Part shown: positions 34,400-42,926 of the stretch, piece by piece
Layout: each line of letters opens with the position of its first letter
Numbering within the stretch: the stretch's first letter is position 1
NCBI GenBank assembly: GCA_023954355.1
Contig: JAMLID010000012.1
Coordinates: 1 to 64,000 of the forward strand
Source of the DNA: Oligoflexia bacterium
GTDB lineage: Bacteria; Bdellovibrionota; UBA1018; CAIPTA01
DNA length: 64,000 bases
Direction of reading: 5' to 3'
Notes under the pieces: generated by a model
Seen by the model: the letters and a program-made list of their open reading frames with translations, nothing else
Database searches by the model: none
What the model was told of the DNA's origin: nothing
Translations under genes and position numbers: made by a program

Positions 34400-35117
34400 T
34401 CTTTTCTAACTCTGCCTCAGCAATTTTTAGATCTTGAGGTGTGCCCAAATCGTAATAAAATTTCTGATACTCTAAATAGCCCAGCTGTTTTTTTCTGACT
34501 AATGGTTTCCAAATTTCTTCGCGAACAGAAAAATCACTTACTTTTAAATTTGTGTTTTGAAAAACTTGTTTTTCTATCAAATACATTCCAGGAAAATGTA
34601 GATATTTTTTTTCTTTCTCCTTACCAAAACCGGTAATCAAATTATCATGAACCTCTACTCCACCATATTTGATTCCCGCTTCTTTGTGCTTCATTAGCAA
34701 AAGCGTACACAATACTCCCTGTTTTTGATTTAGAACCTTATGCTGCTTAATTAATGCCCTTATGTCGGGATCATATATTACATCAGCATTACAAATCATT
34801 GCCGTATCTTCGTGAGCAAACAGCCACTCTGATGCTTTCAATAATCCACCTCCAGAGCCTAAAAGCTTTGGTTCTTCATCTTGAATAGTAATCTTTAACT
34901 TATGATCGCTTTGATTCCAATCACGAATAAATGTACGCATTTGATCAGCAAAATAATGAACGTTTACCAGAGCCTCAGTGAAGCCATTTTTCTCTAACAA
35001 ATTTAAAGTATAAAAAATCATCGGTTTACCTAGTACAGGCACAAGTGGCTTAGGCATAGAGTCTGTTAACGGCTTCAGCCTAGTACCTAACCCTGCAGAT
35101 AATATGAAGGCTCGCAT
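34389..35117 (-). CDS. murU: N-acetylmuramate-1-phosphate uridylyltransferase MurU
   Basis: The 242-residue nucleotidyltransferase has AFILSAGLGTRLKPLTDSMPKPLVPVLGKPMI (in pieces), ICNADVIYD and an LGTPQDL near the C terminus, the pattern of sugar-1-phosphate nucleotidyltransferases. Placed directly after an AmgK homologue it fits MurU, which makes UDP-MurNAc from MurNAc-1-phosphate in the peptidoglycan recycling route that bypasses de novo synthesis. A role as another NDP-sugar synthase cannot be excluded by motif alone. The start is one base past the amgK stop. Confidence 0.85.
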   Translation of the reverse strand: MRAFILSAGLGTRLKPLTDSMPKPLVPVLGKPMIFYTLNLLEKNGFTEALVNVHYFADQMRTFIRDWNQSDHKLKITIQDEEPKLLGSGGGLLKASEWLFAHEDTAMICNADVIYDPDIRALIKQHKVLNQKQGVLCTLLLMKHKEAGIKYGGVEVHDNLITGFGKEKEKKYLHFPGMYLIEKQVFQNTNLKVSDFSVREEIWKPLVRKKQLGYLEYQKFYYDLGTPQDLKIAEAELEKISF

Positions 35118-35118
35118 T

Positions 35119-36135
35119 TTAAAAATAATAGTACTTATAAAGCACCTTACGTAAATCTTCGTACTCAGAAAATTTACGCAAATTTCTCCTTATATTTTCA
35201 AAAGTGTTTCCAATAAACCGTAAATACCCTACTTCACCTCTTGTTCCATAAAACGAAGTAAAGCTACCAATGGCTTTAAAATTTCTTTGAACACTCATTA
35301 AATCAAACGTTTCAATAAAATGTTTTTTATTTATTTTAAAGCCATCTCTTTGAGTATTATCAATATATTGATCAACATATTTATATACTGATTCTTCTTT
35401 TAACTGAAAGTAAGAGTCTCTCAAAATAGAAGCTAAATCGTAAGTTCTCGAACCCATTCGAGCATCTTGAAAATCGATGCAAATAAATTCATTATTTTTT
35501 ATCATTAAATTTCTACTATGATAATCTCGATGAGTAAAAACTCTTTCATCTTCTGCTATTCGTTTACAAATATCTGTAAACGAATCTCTTATTAACTGTA
35601 TTTCTACAGAAGGAATCTCCCTTTTCAAATAGCTTTTAAATAAATGCTCAATGGTAAAATTTACTTCCCACATTAATTTTTCTAAATCGAAGGCTAGTGA
35701 GAATCCGGGCACTGCATTCGTTTTCGTTGCCTCTAAAGTTTTATTGTGAAAATTCGAAATTAAATCTATTGATGTTTCAAATAGAGTTTCTTCTTCTTCA
35801 CGTGACCTTGCGCTGCCAAGAGCATGAAGCATTGTAGTATCGCCAAGGTCTTCTAAAAAAATAACCCCATCAATAGCACTTTTTGCAATTACTCTGGGTA
35901 CTCTTATACCGCTTTTTTCTAAGAAATCTCTGACGATTAAAAAATCATACTTTTTTTCATCAAACGGCTCTGTGCTCATACATATATATGAGTTCGCTCC
36001 TGCTTCAATCCGAAAATACTTTCTCAGCGAAGCATCCCCTGCCAGCTTTGTTATTTTTTCAATAGATTTTTCTAAACCCAAATCTTTAGCTAATTCAGCT
36101 AAATCTACACCTACACTACTTCTCTGCGCCGACAT
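35119..36135 (-). CDS. amgK: Anomeric MurNAc/GlcNAc kinase AmgK
   Basis: The 338-residue APH-fold kinase has LAGDASLRKYFRIE, VIFLEDLGDTTMLHAL, the catalytic FTHRDYHSRNLM (D204, N209) and IDFQDARMGSRTYDLASILRDSY (D221). This DFQDA-tYDLaSilRDsY block is distinctive for AmgK, which phosphorylates MurNAc and GlcNAc at C1. With MurU it forms a complete salvage step; MupP and the rest of the route are not here. Its start overlaps the M48 gene by 20 bases, so the three are probably cotranscribed. Confidence 0.88.
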   Translation of the reverse strand: MSAQRSSVGVDLAELAKDLGLEKSIEKITKLAGDASLRKYFRIEAGANSYICMSTEPFDEKKYDFLIVRDFLEKSGIRVPRVIAKSAIDGVIFLEDLGDTTMLHALGSARSREEEETLFETSIDLISNFHNKTLEATKTNAVPGFSLAFDLEKLMWEVNFTIEHLFKSYLKREIPSVEIQLIRDSFTDICKRIAEDERVFTHRDYHSRNLMIKNNEFICIDFQDARMGSRTYDLASILRDSYFQLKEESVYKYVDQYIDNTQRDGFKINKKHFIETFDLMSVQRNFKAIGSFTSFYGTRGEVGYLRFIGNTFENIRRNLRKFSEYEDLRKVLYKYYYF

Positions 36136-36940
36136 CTGAGCCTTCTCCTTTTGCCTCTTCTACAGATTTCAATAAGACTTTAATTTTACGAAAATCTGCA
36201 GAGGATTGATCTAAGTTTTTATTTGGAGGCAACTTTAAAGTTGTTTCTTTTGACCATGCTATTCTAGATTTCAATTCTGGATGCACTCTTAAGTACGCAG
36301 CAAAACGAACATCCTTCGCTAGTTCAGCTTTTTTTATAATTGAATAACTAGATTCTACCATGCGTGGATCAAAACCAGCTTTGTAAAGCATAATTGGAGT
36401 CGCTTTATCTGCCTCTTCTTCCATTTCAGGAGGTAAATAAATAGCCCCTTTTGGAAGAAAAAATACATCATTAAAATCGCCTTCAAAATTTACTAAATTT
36501 ACATTTTCTTTATTTGCATTAACTTTTCTTCTCCACACTATAAGGGAGTGCCCAAGTTTTTGGTGAGCCAATTCGTGGGCGATGAAGCTTGCAAATTCTC
36601 CTTCTAAACTGGCTACACGCAAAACCTCTAACGAGACGTAGGTGATCCCTCCAGGAATCGAAAATACAAGAAAGTCGTTCGATTTTAAAACTCTAAACTC
36701 ATAGGGTAGAGGAGGCATGTCTTTATTTTTTGCAACAATGCTTTGCCCTAGCGAGTTTACATATCGATTTACTAATTTATGTTTTAAAAGAGGGATTTTT
36801 GATTCAATAGCGTTGGCCATTCGACCACTTAAATATTCAACTTGAGCTCTTGTTAAAGCACCACCATCTTTTTGATTATAGGCCGATGCACAGCTCAAAA
36901 TAAAAAAAGGAATACCTATGAACAAAACTCTATTTAACAT
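36116..36940 (-). CDS. M48-family metalloprotease lipoprotein
   Basis: The 274-residue exported lipoprotein (lipobox LSC, C17) has the zinc site HELAH (122-126) preceded by EGEFASFIA and the third ligand in MEEEADK (about E174). This is the BepA/LoiP type of M48 protease that handles outer-membrane proteins. Its place at the head of the amgK-murU unit suggests envelope maintenance. TATACT lies eight bases before the ATG on the minus strand with no Shine-Dalgarno, so the mRNA may be leaderless. Confidence 0.88.
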   Translation of the reverse strand: MLNRVLFIGIPFFILSCASAYNQKDGGALTRAQVEYLSGRMANAIESKIPLLKHKLVNRYVNSLGQSIVAKNKDMPPLPYEFRVLKSNDFLVFSIPGGITYVSLEVLRVASLEGEFASFIAHELAHQKLGHSLIVWRRKVNANKENVNLVNFEGDFNDVFFLPKGAIYLPPEMEEEADKATPIMLYKAGFDPRMVESSYSIIKKAELAKDVRFAAYLRVHPELKSRIAWSKETTLKLPPNKNLDQSSADFRKIKVLLKSVEEAKGEGSDVGAEK

Positions 36941-36948
36941 CTAGCTTT

Positions 36949-36954
36949 AGTATA
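36949..36954 (-). promoter_or_regulatory. Possible -10 of the M48-amgK-murU unit
   Basis: On the minus strand TATACT lies eight bases before the ATG at 36940. The -35 region at normal spacing is poor, so this is a weak call that rests on the hexamer and the matching distance seen at prs. Confidence 0.35.
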
Positions 36955-37065
36955 AAGCTTTTTTACAAATAACTCTGCGCATAAGAGGCTATTTTCTTTG
37001 AACTTGATTGTATTCTAAGCAAACTGTCCGTACACTCTATTGTGTTAACTCATGAAGGAGGAAAA

Positions 37066-37656
37066 ATGAAAAAACTATATGCATTAGTTATTGGATGCGC
37101 TCTCGCAGTAAGCGGAAGTGCAATGGCAAAAACAAACGCTGAATTAGCAAGAGAGCTTATTACAGCAGAACTTCAAGCTTCTATCGCAGCAGATAGAGCG
37201 ATCTCTAACTTAATCAATTGGAAGATTGGTGAGTATCAGGAATACGACATCACTGCGATGTTTGGAAATCTTGGAAAAATGAGAAAGTATGTGGCATCTG
37301 AGCAAGGTAACGCTATCTGGGTAAACTCAGAAACTAGTGGCGGTATGATTGGCAACAATAAAGTTGAAGCCTTAATCGACAGAGCTACAGGACAAGTACT
37401 TGAGATGAGACAAAACGGACAACCACAAGAAATTCCAAATGACCCAATCGAAGTGATTGATCAAGAGTCTACTACCGTAACAGTACCAGCTGGTAGATTT
37501 GAAGTGATCCACATCACAGCTAAAAGCAAGCAAATCAAAAAGCTTGAAGTTTGGGCTAACCCTAGAGACATCACAATGGATGGCGCTGCTCAAATGGCTA
37601 TCGATTCTGGTTTTTTACCAATGACTCTAAAACTTACTTCATTTGGTGGAAGATAG
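37066..37656 (+). CDS. Unknown secreted protein
   Basis: The 196-residue protein has a signal peptide (about 1-21, ending GSAMAK) and a mature domain of beta strands and a helix (ELARELITAELQASIAADRAISNLINWKIGEYQEYDITAMFG in pieces; later STTVTVPAGRFEVIHITAKSKQIKKLEVWANPR). TVPAGRFEVIHI resembles the strand pattern of DUF3108-like or LolA-like periplasmic proteins, but the match is not firm. It is expressed from its own Shine-Dalgarno (GAAGGAGGAAAA) and ends in a strong terminator, so it is a single-gene unit. Confidence 0.75.
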   Translation: MKKLYALVIGCALAVSGSAMAKTNAELARELITAELQASIAADRAISNLINWKIGEYQEYDITAMFGNLGKMRKYVASEQGNAIWVNSETSGGMIGNNKVEALIDRATGQVLEMRQNGQPQEIPNDPIEVIDQESTTVTVPAGRFEVIHITAKSKQIKKLEVWANPRDITMDGAAQMAIDSGFLPMTLKLTSFGGR

Positions 37657-37675
37657 TTCTTTCTTAAAATGGAAT

Positions 37676-37708
37676 AAAAAAAAGCCGGGTTATTTCCCGG
37701 CTTTTTTA
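37676..37708. terminator. Strong bidirectional terminator
   Basis: A-run, GCCGGG, 6-nt loop TTATTT, CCCGGC, T-run. The stem works in both directions and can end the gene at 37656 (+) and the LysM gene ending at 37775 (-). Confidence 0.9.
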
Positions 37709-37720
37709 TTTTTATCTAAG

Positions 37721-37776
37721 GTGTGTTTTTTAAAAATTTCTCATTAGTTTATAAATTGAAAATACGCCCTAATCCT
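37721..37776 (+). repeat. Partial copy of the right arm of element D
   Basis: About 54 bases here (GTGTGTTTTTTAAAAATTTC through ATACGCCCTAATCC) match 43039-43093 at roughly four of five positions, ending in the same ACGCCCTA. The left half of the element is missing. The last bases form the stop region of the LysM gene. Confidence 0.6.
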
Positions 37777-38701
37777 AATTCACTGGAGGAGAAATTACCG
37801 TACTTGAATCTGGGCTGATCGCAATCGGAGCTGGATCACTATGGCTTGAATCCGCTGGTGAAATTACAGATGGTGTATTTGAACTAGGAAGCATGCTCAT
37901 ATCATCTGCAGAGCCCCCCACTGAAGCACTCGATCGCTCTCTTCTACGTGCTTCAGCCTCAGCAATTTCTTGCGGTGTTATGTCGTAATAAATAGTAAAT
38001 CCCGCAAAAATGCGATTTGCATTTTTAATCAACTTACGATTGTAGCCTTGTAGCTTCCTATACTTACTCTTACGACCATAAACCTCATCAGCGATTCCGG
38101 CCAAGGTATCTCCCTGCTTAATCAAATAAGAATTAGAAAGAGAATTTGGATAAAATGCCTCTAATGGTGCTTCATAACTTAAAGCCATTCCAACACGTAG
38201 CTTTGCAGCACTAGAGAGCTTTCCTCTATTTAACTCTAAAAGATCTCTCCAACGATCGATATCTCCGTAAATAGAAAATGCAATCTTCATTAAAGTGTCA
38301 CCCCTGCGAACTGTATAGGTAGCCATTTCTCCACTGCCACTGCTATAAGAGCTTTCGCTTTCTGACTCTTTTAAATCTGCAAATGGATCTGCCACATCAG
38401 ATGCTTCAGCAGATGAACCAGAGTCAGCCACTAATGGCGCAGGCTCTGTAGTCTCATTGCTTGCAGTTTCACTAGCAGCGTCTTCCAATCCCATTGGCAA
38501 TACTTCATTTAAATCTGAAGTATCTTCTGCTTCTACAGAATCCAACATATCTTCGGGAATACTACCCACAGCATCCGCAGATGATTCTGACATGCCTCCA
38601 TCCATTCCCCCATCACCAGAAGTAGGAGACGACGAGCACGCAACCAAATAACTAAATAAAATCGCCGACAATAAGCACGGCAAATAACGAAAAAAATTCA
38701 T
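37775..38701 (-). CDS. Lipoprotein with two LysM domains
   Basis: The 308-residue lipoprotein (lipobox VAC, about C22) has a long acidic Ser/Glu/Asp-rich linker (about 25-125), two LysM domains (TYTVRRGDTLMKIAFSIYG and YLIKQGDTLAGIADEVYG) and a low-complexity Ser/Pro/Asp tail (about 255-308). LysM binds peptidoglycan, so this could anchor the outer membrane to the wall or act as a scaffold. Its stop codon lies inside the D-like repeat piece. No partner is encoded in the immediate neighbourhood. Confidence 0.85.
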   Translation of the reverse strand: MNFFRYLPCLLSAILFSYLVACSSSPTSGDGGMDGGMSESSADAVGSIPEDMLDSVEAEDTSDLNEVLPMGLEDAASETASNETTEPAPLVADSGSSAEASDVADPFADLKESESESSYSSGSGEMATYTVRRGDTLMKIAFSIYGDIDRWRDLLELNRGKLSSAAKLRVGMALSYEAPLEAFYPNSLSNSYLIKQGDTLAGIADEVYGRKSKYRKLQGYNRKLIKNANRIFAGFTIYYDITPQEIAEAEARRRERSSASVGGSADDMSMLPSSNTPSVISPADSSHSDPAPIAISPDSSTVISPPVN

Positions 38702-38806
38702 GAGGCTTCTCCTCCGTGAGAGCGCAAATCAATTACCATCTAAGTATTTATTTTTTCACGAACTTCTTAAAAGATGTAGGAATTTCCTAACCTGTTTCCG
38801 CCTTGA

Positions 38807-39454
38807 TTACCTGTTAAGAGGAAGAAAAAGCTCTTTCTGGTCGATTTTCTCTAAAATTCTCTGCGCAATTGAGTCAAAGTCTTCTGTTCTAGAAACAAAA
38901 TCTAAGTGATCAGAGTCGATGATTAGTAATTTACCTGTATTATATGAGCCAATCCAATCATCATAATATTGATTCAAACAAGTTAGATATTCTTTTGGAA
39001 TATCCTTTTCAAAATCTCTAGCTCTTTTGTTTATTTGCTCAACTAATTTAGGCACAGACTTTCTTAGATAAATCATCAAATCTGGTGCTTCTAAGTGCTT
39101 CACCATTTCAGAGTAGAGATCAATATAGTTTTTATAATCTCGCTCTTCCATTTTTCCGCTCTCATATAAATTTCGCGCAAATATATGACAGTCTTCATAT
39201 ATGGATCTATCCTGAATAGAACTCGCATGCAAACGACCAACTTCTCTATGTACTTTATAGCGATGATTCAAAAAATAGATCTGTAAAGGAAAACTCCAGC
39301 GAGCCATATCTTTATAAAAATCTGTCAAATATGGGTTATCTGAAACAGATTCAAAATGAGGCTTCCAGCCATAATGCTCAGCTAGCATTTTCGTTAGTGT
39401 TGTTTTACCAGTGCCAATATTGCCTGCGACAGTAATAAAAAGCCGGTTCGACAT
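38807..39454 (-). CDS. Deoxynucleoside kinase (dAK/dGK/dNK family)
   Basis: The 215-residue P-loop kinase has FITVAGNIGTGKTTLTKML (about 6-24), the DRSIYED catalytic region (usual ERS/DRS), a bound nucleoside pocket and the lid RARDFEKDI. It phosphorylates purine or pyrimidine deoxynucleosides for salvage. A predator or scavenger that takes up host nucleosides would use it. AAAGGGGA lies just before the ATG. It stands alone between minus-strand genes. Confidence 0.9.
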   Translation of the reverse strand: MSNRLFITVAGNIGTGKTTLTKMLAEHYGWKPHFESVSDNPYLTDFYKDMARWSFPLQIYFLNHRYKVHREVGRLHASSIQDRSIYEDCHIFARNLYESGKMEERDYKNYIDLYSEMVKHLEAPDLMIYLRKSVPKLVEQINKRARDFEKDIPKEYLTCLNQYYDDWIGSYNTGKLLIIDSDHLDFVSRTEDFDSIAQRILEKIDQKELFLPLNR

Positions 39455-39562
39455 TCATTCCCCTTTATACATGATTTCTAAACGCAGAGCGCATAACACT
39501 CAAATGATTTTAGAAAATTGAGTGCAACAAAAACTAATGAAGTAGCGCCTCGGGGTCAAGAT

Positions 39563-40540
39563 TTATTCTAATAAGTCATTGACGCGATTCAGTATTATTG
39601 CCGCCTCATCCATAGAAGTTTTATAAATAGCCTTTTCTTCTTCTGATAATTTATTGCTATTCAACTCAGATTCGGCCCTTTTTTGAAATGTCATCAAGTA
39701 CTTGCGCGCACTCCAACTATCATCAGCCTCTAGAGAATAAAACTTACCCAGCCAGAGTTGAGAAAATACCCAACTTGAATGTTCATCAACTAATGGCTTC
39801 AAAAAATCTATCGCCTCTTTATTGCGCTTAGATGCCGATAAGGCTCTTGCATTTAAAATAGCTGTTTTCTCTTCGGTCATTCCTAGGCTCACCATTGGCC
39901 TAAGCAATTGGATTGTGCGCTCAGGACTCATCTCTAAGCTTCCTTCTGCAAGCATGAAGCGAACATCCTTATTATTATTATTAAGAAAAAATGCTCTCTC
40001 TAGAATCACCATAGAGTCTTTGTATCTTTGTTCTTTTACCAAGACCCTCGCATAGGCAATTAAAATTAATAAATTATCTGGTTCTGTTTTTAACGCAGAC
40101 TCTAGAGCTTCAATCGCAGCCACATTTCTATCTAGTTTGAAATAATTTAGACCTGATTGAAATTTTTGAAACGTATCATTCGTATAAAAAACCTCAGAAA
40201 GATTGTCTCTTTCTTTTAGCAAGCTATCGCGACCCTCTTTAGACTTCACTTGCTCTAATCCCTCTACAATTTTTTCTAATCCTAATGTTCTTTTACCACT
40301 AAGAACCGCAGTTCTTGCAAACTCTATATAAGAAGCAACGTAGGTTGGATTTAATTCTATGGATTTTTCAAACAGATCAAGTGCCTCTTGCCATTTTTTC
40401 TTTTCGGTCAACTCTACGCCTTTTGTGTACGACTGAATGGCGAGGGCGAGTTTTCCTTTTGTTGCTGCTTCAGATTTAGAACAAATAAAAAACAATAAAC
40501 AAAAAACACCTATAAGTTTTATGCTAAATGATTTGCCCAC
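39563..40540 (-). CDS. Exported TPR-repeat protein
   Basis: The 325-residue protein has a signal peptide (about 1-25, ending SKSEA) and several TPR repeats, e.g. AIQSYTKGVELTEKKKWQEALDLFEKSIELNPTYVASYIEFARTA in pieces, about 30-75 and 130-200. It is mostly helical and soluble in the periplasm. A GTG start overlaps the 3' end of the upstream deaminase-like gene by 22 bases. No enzymatic domain is seen, and a scaffold role is likely. Confidence 0.78.
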   Translation of the reverse strand: MGKSFSIKLIGVFCLLFFICSKSEAATKGKLALAIQSYTKGVELTEKKKWQEALDLFEKSIELNPTYVASYIEFARTAVLSGKRTLGLEKIVEGLEQVKSKEGRDSLLKERDNLSEVFYTNDTFQKFQSGLNYFKLDRNVAAIEALESALKTEPDNLLILIAYARVLVKEQRYKDSMVILERAFFLNNNNKDVRFMLAEGSLEMSPERTIQLLRPMVSLGMTEEKTAILNARALSASKRNKEAIDFLKPLVDEHSSWVFSQLWLGKFYSLEADDSWSARKYLMTFQKRAESELNSNKLSEEEKAIYKTSMDEAAIILNRVNDLLE

Positions 40541-41523
40541 TCTTGTTTCTCCGTAAAATTACCAAAACAACCACCTGTATGAACGAATACAATAGAACTA
40601 CCAAATCTTTCTTTGTTTTTCTTGATTTCTGATAACATTCCACGAAAGGCTTTTCCTGTATAAACTGGATCAAGTATTATTCCTTCGCTTCTGGCTATTT
40701 TTTTTATGATTTCAAAATCATCTTCACTTGCAATCCCGTAGCCTTTGCCTAAATAACCATCTATGATCACTAAATCTTCTGCCATGAACGACAGTCCTAG
40801 TTTTTTTTGCTGAATAAAGTCCCAGATCACTTTTTTAACTCGGCGGAAACTTTCTGACTTATCATAACAAACATTAATACCCGCGATATTAGTCTCTGAA
40901 TTTGAAAGTAGCTTTCCTAATACTAGACCAGCTTGCGTACCACCACTTCCATTTGCCACAAAAATCGTGTCCAGTGGCTTATTTGGATTCATCTCTTCCC
41001 ATGCCTTTTCTATCTCTTGAAATGTGTCTATATAACCAAAACAACCCTGAACACAGGTAGCCCCTTCTGGGATGAACAGTGTTTTTCCTCCTTGGCTACG
41101 AATTTGACCATCAATCAAGCGAATATATTCACTCATATCTTCATAGTACTGCTCATGATTTAAGAAAAAAGTTTCAGCTCCTAGAACCTTCATTAATAAA
41201 AAATTCGACTCTACTTTTTTAGGCTCGTCACCACGAAGAAAAAGCACAGCTCGCAACCCTAGCTTTGCTGCTAAAGCCGCAGTGGCTCGGCAGTGATTTG
41301 ACTGAATTCCTCCACATGTAATTAAACAAGTAACTCCATTGTCAATCGCTTCTGGAACAATATACTCTAGCTTGCGAATTTTATTTCCGCTCCACTCTAA
41401 GCCTGTTTGATCGTCTCGTTTAATCCAAAGGTCTATACCTAGCTCTTCTGACAATTTATGCATTTTTTCTAAAGGGGTGTTTTTTTTTGCCCACTCCTTG
41501 CTTTTGGGAAAATCGATTTTCAA
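40519..41523 (-). CDS. PLP-dependent D-cysteine desulfhydrase / ACC deaminase family enzyme
   Basis: The 334-residue fold-type II PLP enzyme has WIKRDDQTGLEWSGNKIRKLEYI (Lys in SGNKIRKLE binds PLP), TCGGIQSNHCRATAALAAKLG and VANGSGGTQAGLVLG. These are family motifs of D-cysteine desulfhydrase and 1-aminocyclopropane-1-carboxylate deaminase; which substrate is used cannot be told, though the former is more common outside plant-associated bacteria. It starts with TTG, supported by GGAG seven bases upstream. Confidence 0.85.
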   Translation of the reverse strand: MKIDFPKSKEWAKKNTPLEKMHKLSEELGIDLWIKRDDQTGLEWSGNKIRKLEYIVPEAIDNGVTCLITCGGIQSNHCRATAALAAKLGLRAVLFLRGDEPKKVESNFLLMKVLGAETFFLNHEQYYEDMSEYIRLIDGQIRSQGGKTLFIPEGATCVQGCFGYIDTFQEIEKAWEEMNPNKPLDTIFVANGSGGTQAGLVLGKLLSNSETNIAGINVCYDKSESFRRVKKVIWDFIQQKKLGLSFMAEDLVIIDGYLGKGYGIASEDDFEIIKKIARSEGIILDPVYTGKAFRGMLSEIKKNKERFGSSIVFVHTGGCFGNFTEKQEWANHLA

Positions 41524-41652
41524 TCAAGACTCCAATCTAAATTCTATAATAAATAAGCTAGGTTTTAACTATTCAAACTAGTTTATCTACCCAATATATA
41601 AAGTACAGCTGTGCGTATAGTAAAACTTAAAAGAAAATTCAGATAGGCACAT

Positions 41653-41681
41653 TTGACATCAATTTCTGTCCACTCTATCTT
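41653..41681 (+). promoter_or_regulatory. Sigma-70-type promoter, likely leaderless
   Basis: TTGACA (41653-41658), 17 bases, TATCTT (41676-41681). The ATG of the next gene is at 41691, nine bases beyond the -10, and no Shine-Dalgarno is present. Confidence 0.6.
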
Positions 41682-41690
41682 GTTAGATAG

Positions 41691-42686
41691 ATGCAACTCA
41701 AACAGACTTCACTTCTAGTTTTTATTTTTCTATCACTAGTTTTCATCCCCGAGCTAGTTTTTGCAGAAAGACGAGCTGTCGTAGTTACTGACTCTAGTAG
41801 TTCAGGAAAATTAGTTCGTGTTTCTATAGGTGAAGATTCTGGGCTAAGCTACGGTGATCCCGTTTTATTATCAGAATCTGATGTAAAGGTTGCTAGTGGT
41901 CGAGTGGTACAAGTCTCTAGAAATAGTGCAGTGATTGCCGTTTTAGAGCAATACACAAATGCTCCGCCATCTACAGATGCTAATTACGATCTCCTATTTG
42001 GTGAACCCTTTGATGAAGCTGATTATTTACCAAATTATGTTGTTGATCGAGATGAAGAGACCCCCAACCCCTCCAATGAACGTTTTTTTACTGCTGAAGG
42101 CGAAGAGCTAAATCCTGAACTAGATGATGACTCTTACACTCCTGAAGTTACACTTAGACCAAGATTTCCAGACCCTAGAACCTATAATACCCATAACATT
42201 ACTATTGGTGCGGCACTCTTTCGTAACCGTGCTTTACAGGGAATTAATGACACCTCTTTGACGAGTGATTTGAATCGATACACAACCTACCAAGGCTGGG
42301 CATTTCGCTATGCATATACCTTTAGAACACATTATTGGTTTCGATCAAAGTCTCCTGCTTTGATTAGTATCGAAGCAATGGTTGGGATTTATAATTTTGA
42401 TCACACATTTCCTGGAAATCGCACTGCTCAAGTACGTGTAACTCCCGTAGGGTTCAACGCACGCTACTTAATTGAAGTCAGTAAATTATTTAGAATTTAC
42501 CCCTACATCGGATATTTAAATAATCTTGTAGGAGCAGTAAACGGTAATAGACTGGGCTTGGAACCTATTACCGGCGGTAGGCTACTCGGCGGAGGAGGAG
42601 CCCAGCTAGTGATGAGCGATACGATTGATTCACGCCTAGAAGCCGGAACAGATGGAGTTCTCCTAGGCCTAGTAGTGAAATTTTAA
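41691..42686 (+). CDS. Probable outer-membrane beta-barrel protein
   Basis: The 331-residue protein has a signal peptide (about 1-25, ending VFA), an N-terminal domain with beta strands like SH3/KOW pieces (RAVVVTDSSSSGKLVRVSIG, GDPVLLSESDVKVASGRVVQVS), an acidic linker and a C-terminal region with amphipathic strands (WAFRYAYTFRTHYWF, TAQVRVTPVGFNARYLIEV) ending in F. A terminal Phe and the alternating hydrophobic strands fit a small outer-membrane barrel. The mRNA is probably leaderless. A small lipoprotein gene follows without a gap. Confidence 0.7.
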   Translation: MQLKQTSLLVFIFLSLVFIPELVFAERRAVVVTDSSSSGKLVRVSIGEDSGLSYGDPVLLSESDVKVASGRVVQVSRNSAVIAVLEQYTNAPPSTDANYDLLFGEPFDEADYLPNYVVDRDEETPNPSNERFFTAEGEELNPELDDDSYTPEVTLRPRFPDPRTYNTHNITIGAALFRNRALQGINDTSLTSDLNRYTTYQGWAFRYAYTFRTHYWFRSKSPALISIEAMVGIYNFDHTFPGNRTAQVRVTPVGFNARYLIEVSKLFRIYPYIGYLNNLVGAVNGNRLGLEPITGGRLLGGGGAQLVMSDTIDSRLEAGTDGVLLGLVVKF

Positions 42687-42875
42687 ATGAAGTCATTTCT
42701 TTTTCTTATTTTAACCTGCAAATTTCTTTTTTTATTCTCTAGTTGTGGCGTAAAAACCAATGTAATTGCACCAAAAGAAACACACGAAAATATAGAATTG
42801 AATTTAGATTGCTCACCAAAAGATCCGAATTGTGACGCGATAGACCCTAATTACGTCCCGAGTCAATCTAACTAA
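42687..42875 (+). CDS. Small lipoprotein (LptM-like start)
   Basis: The 62-residue protein has a signal peptide with lipobox SSC and begins its mature part CGVKTNVIAPKE, which resembles the start of LptM/YifL (CGxKGxL), the small partner of the LPS translocon LptD. The remaining 40 residues are acidic, with two cysteines in LDCSPKDPNCDAIDP. The gene follows the barrel gene with its ATG immediately after the stop. The LptM link is only a weak resemblance; unknown is a fair call. Confidence 0.55.
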   Translation: MKSFLFLILTCKFLFLFSSCGVKTNVIAPKETHENIELNLDCSPKDPNCDAIDPNYVPSQSN

Positions 42876-42926
42876 GCTCTATTCTCAAATTTCTAGAAAA
42901 AATACGGGGATTATTTCAGCATTCTT

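Noticed and set aside
35119-36135. An aminoglycoside phosphotransferase (resistance gene).
   Set aside because: The APH fold is shared, but the HRDYHSRNLM and DFQDA...YDLASILRDSY blocks and the adjacent nucleotidyltransferase indicate AmgK.
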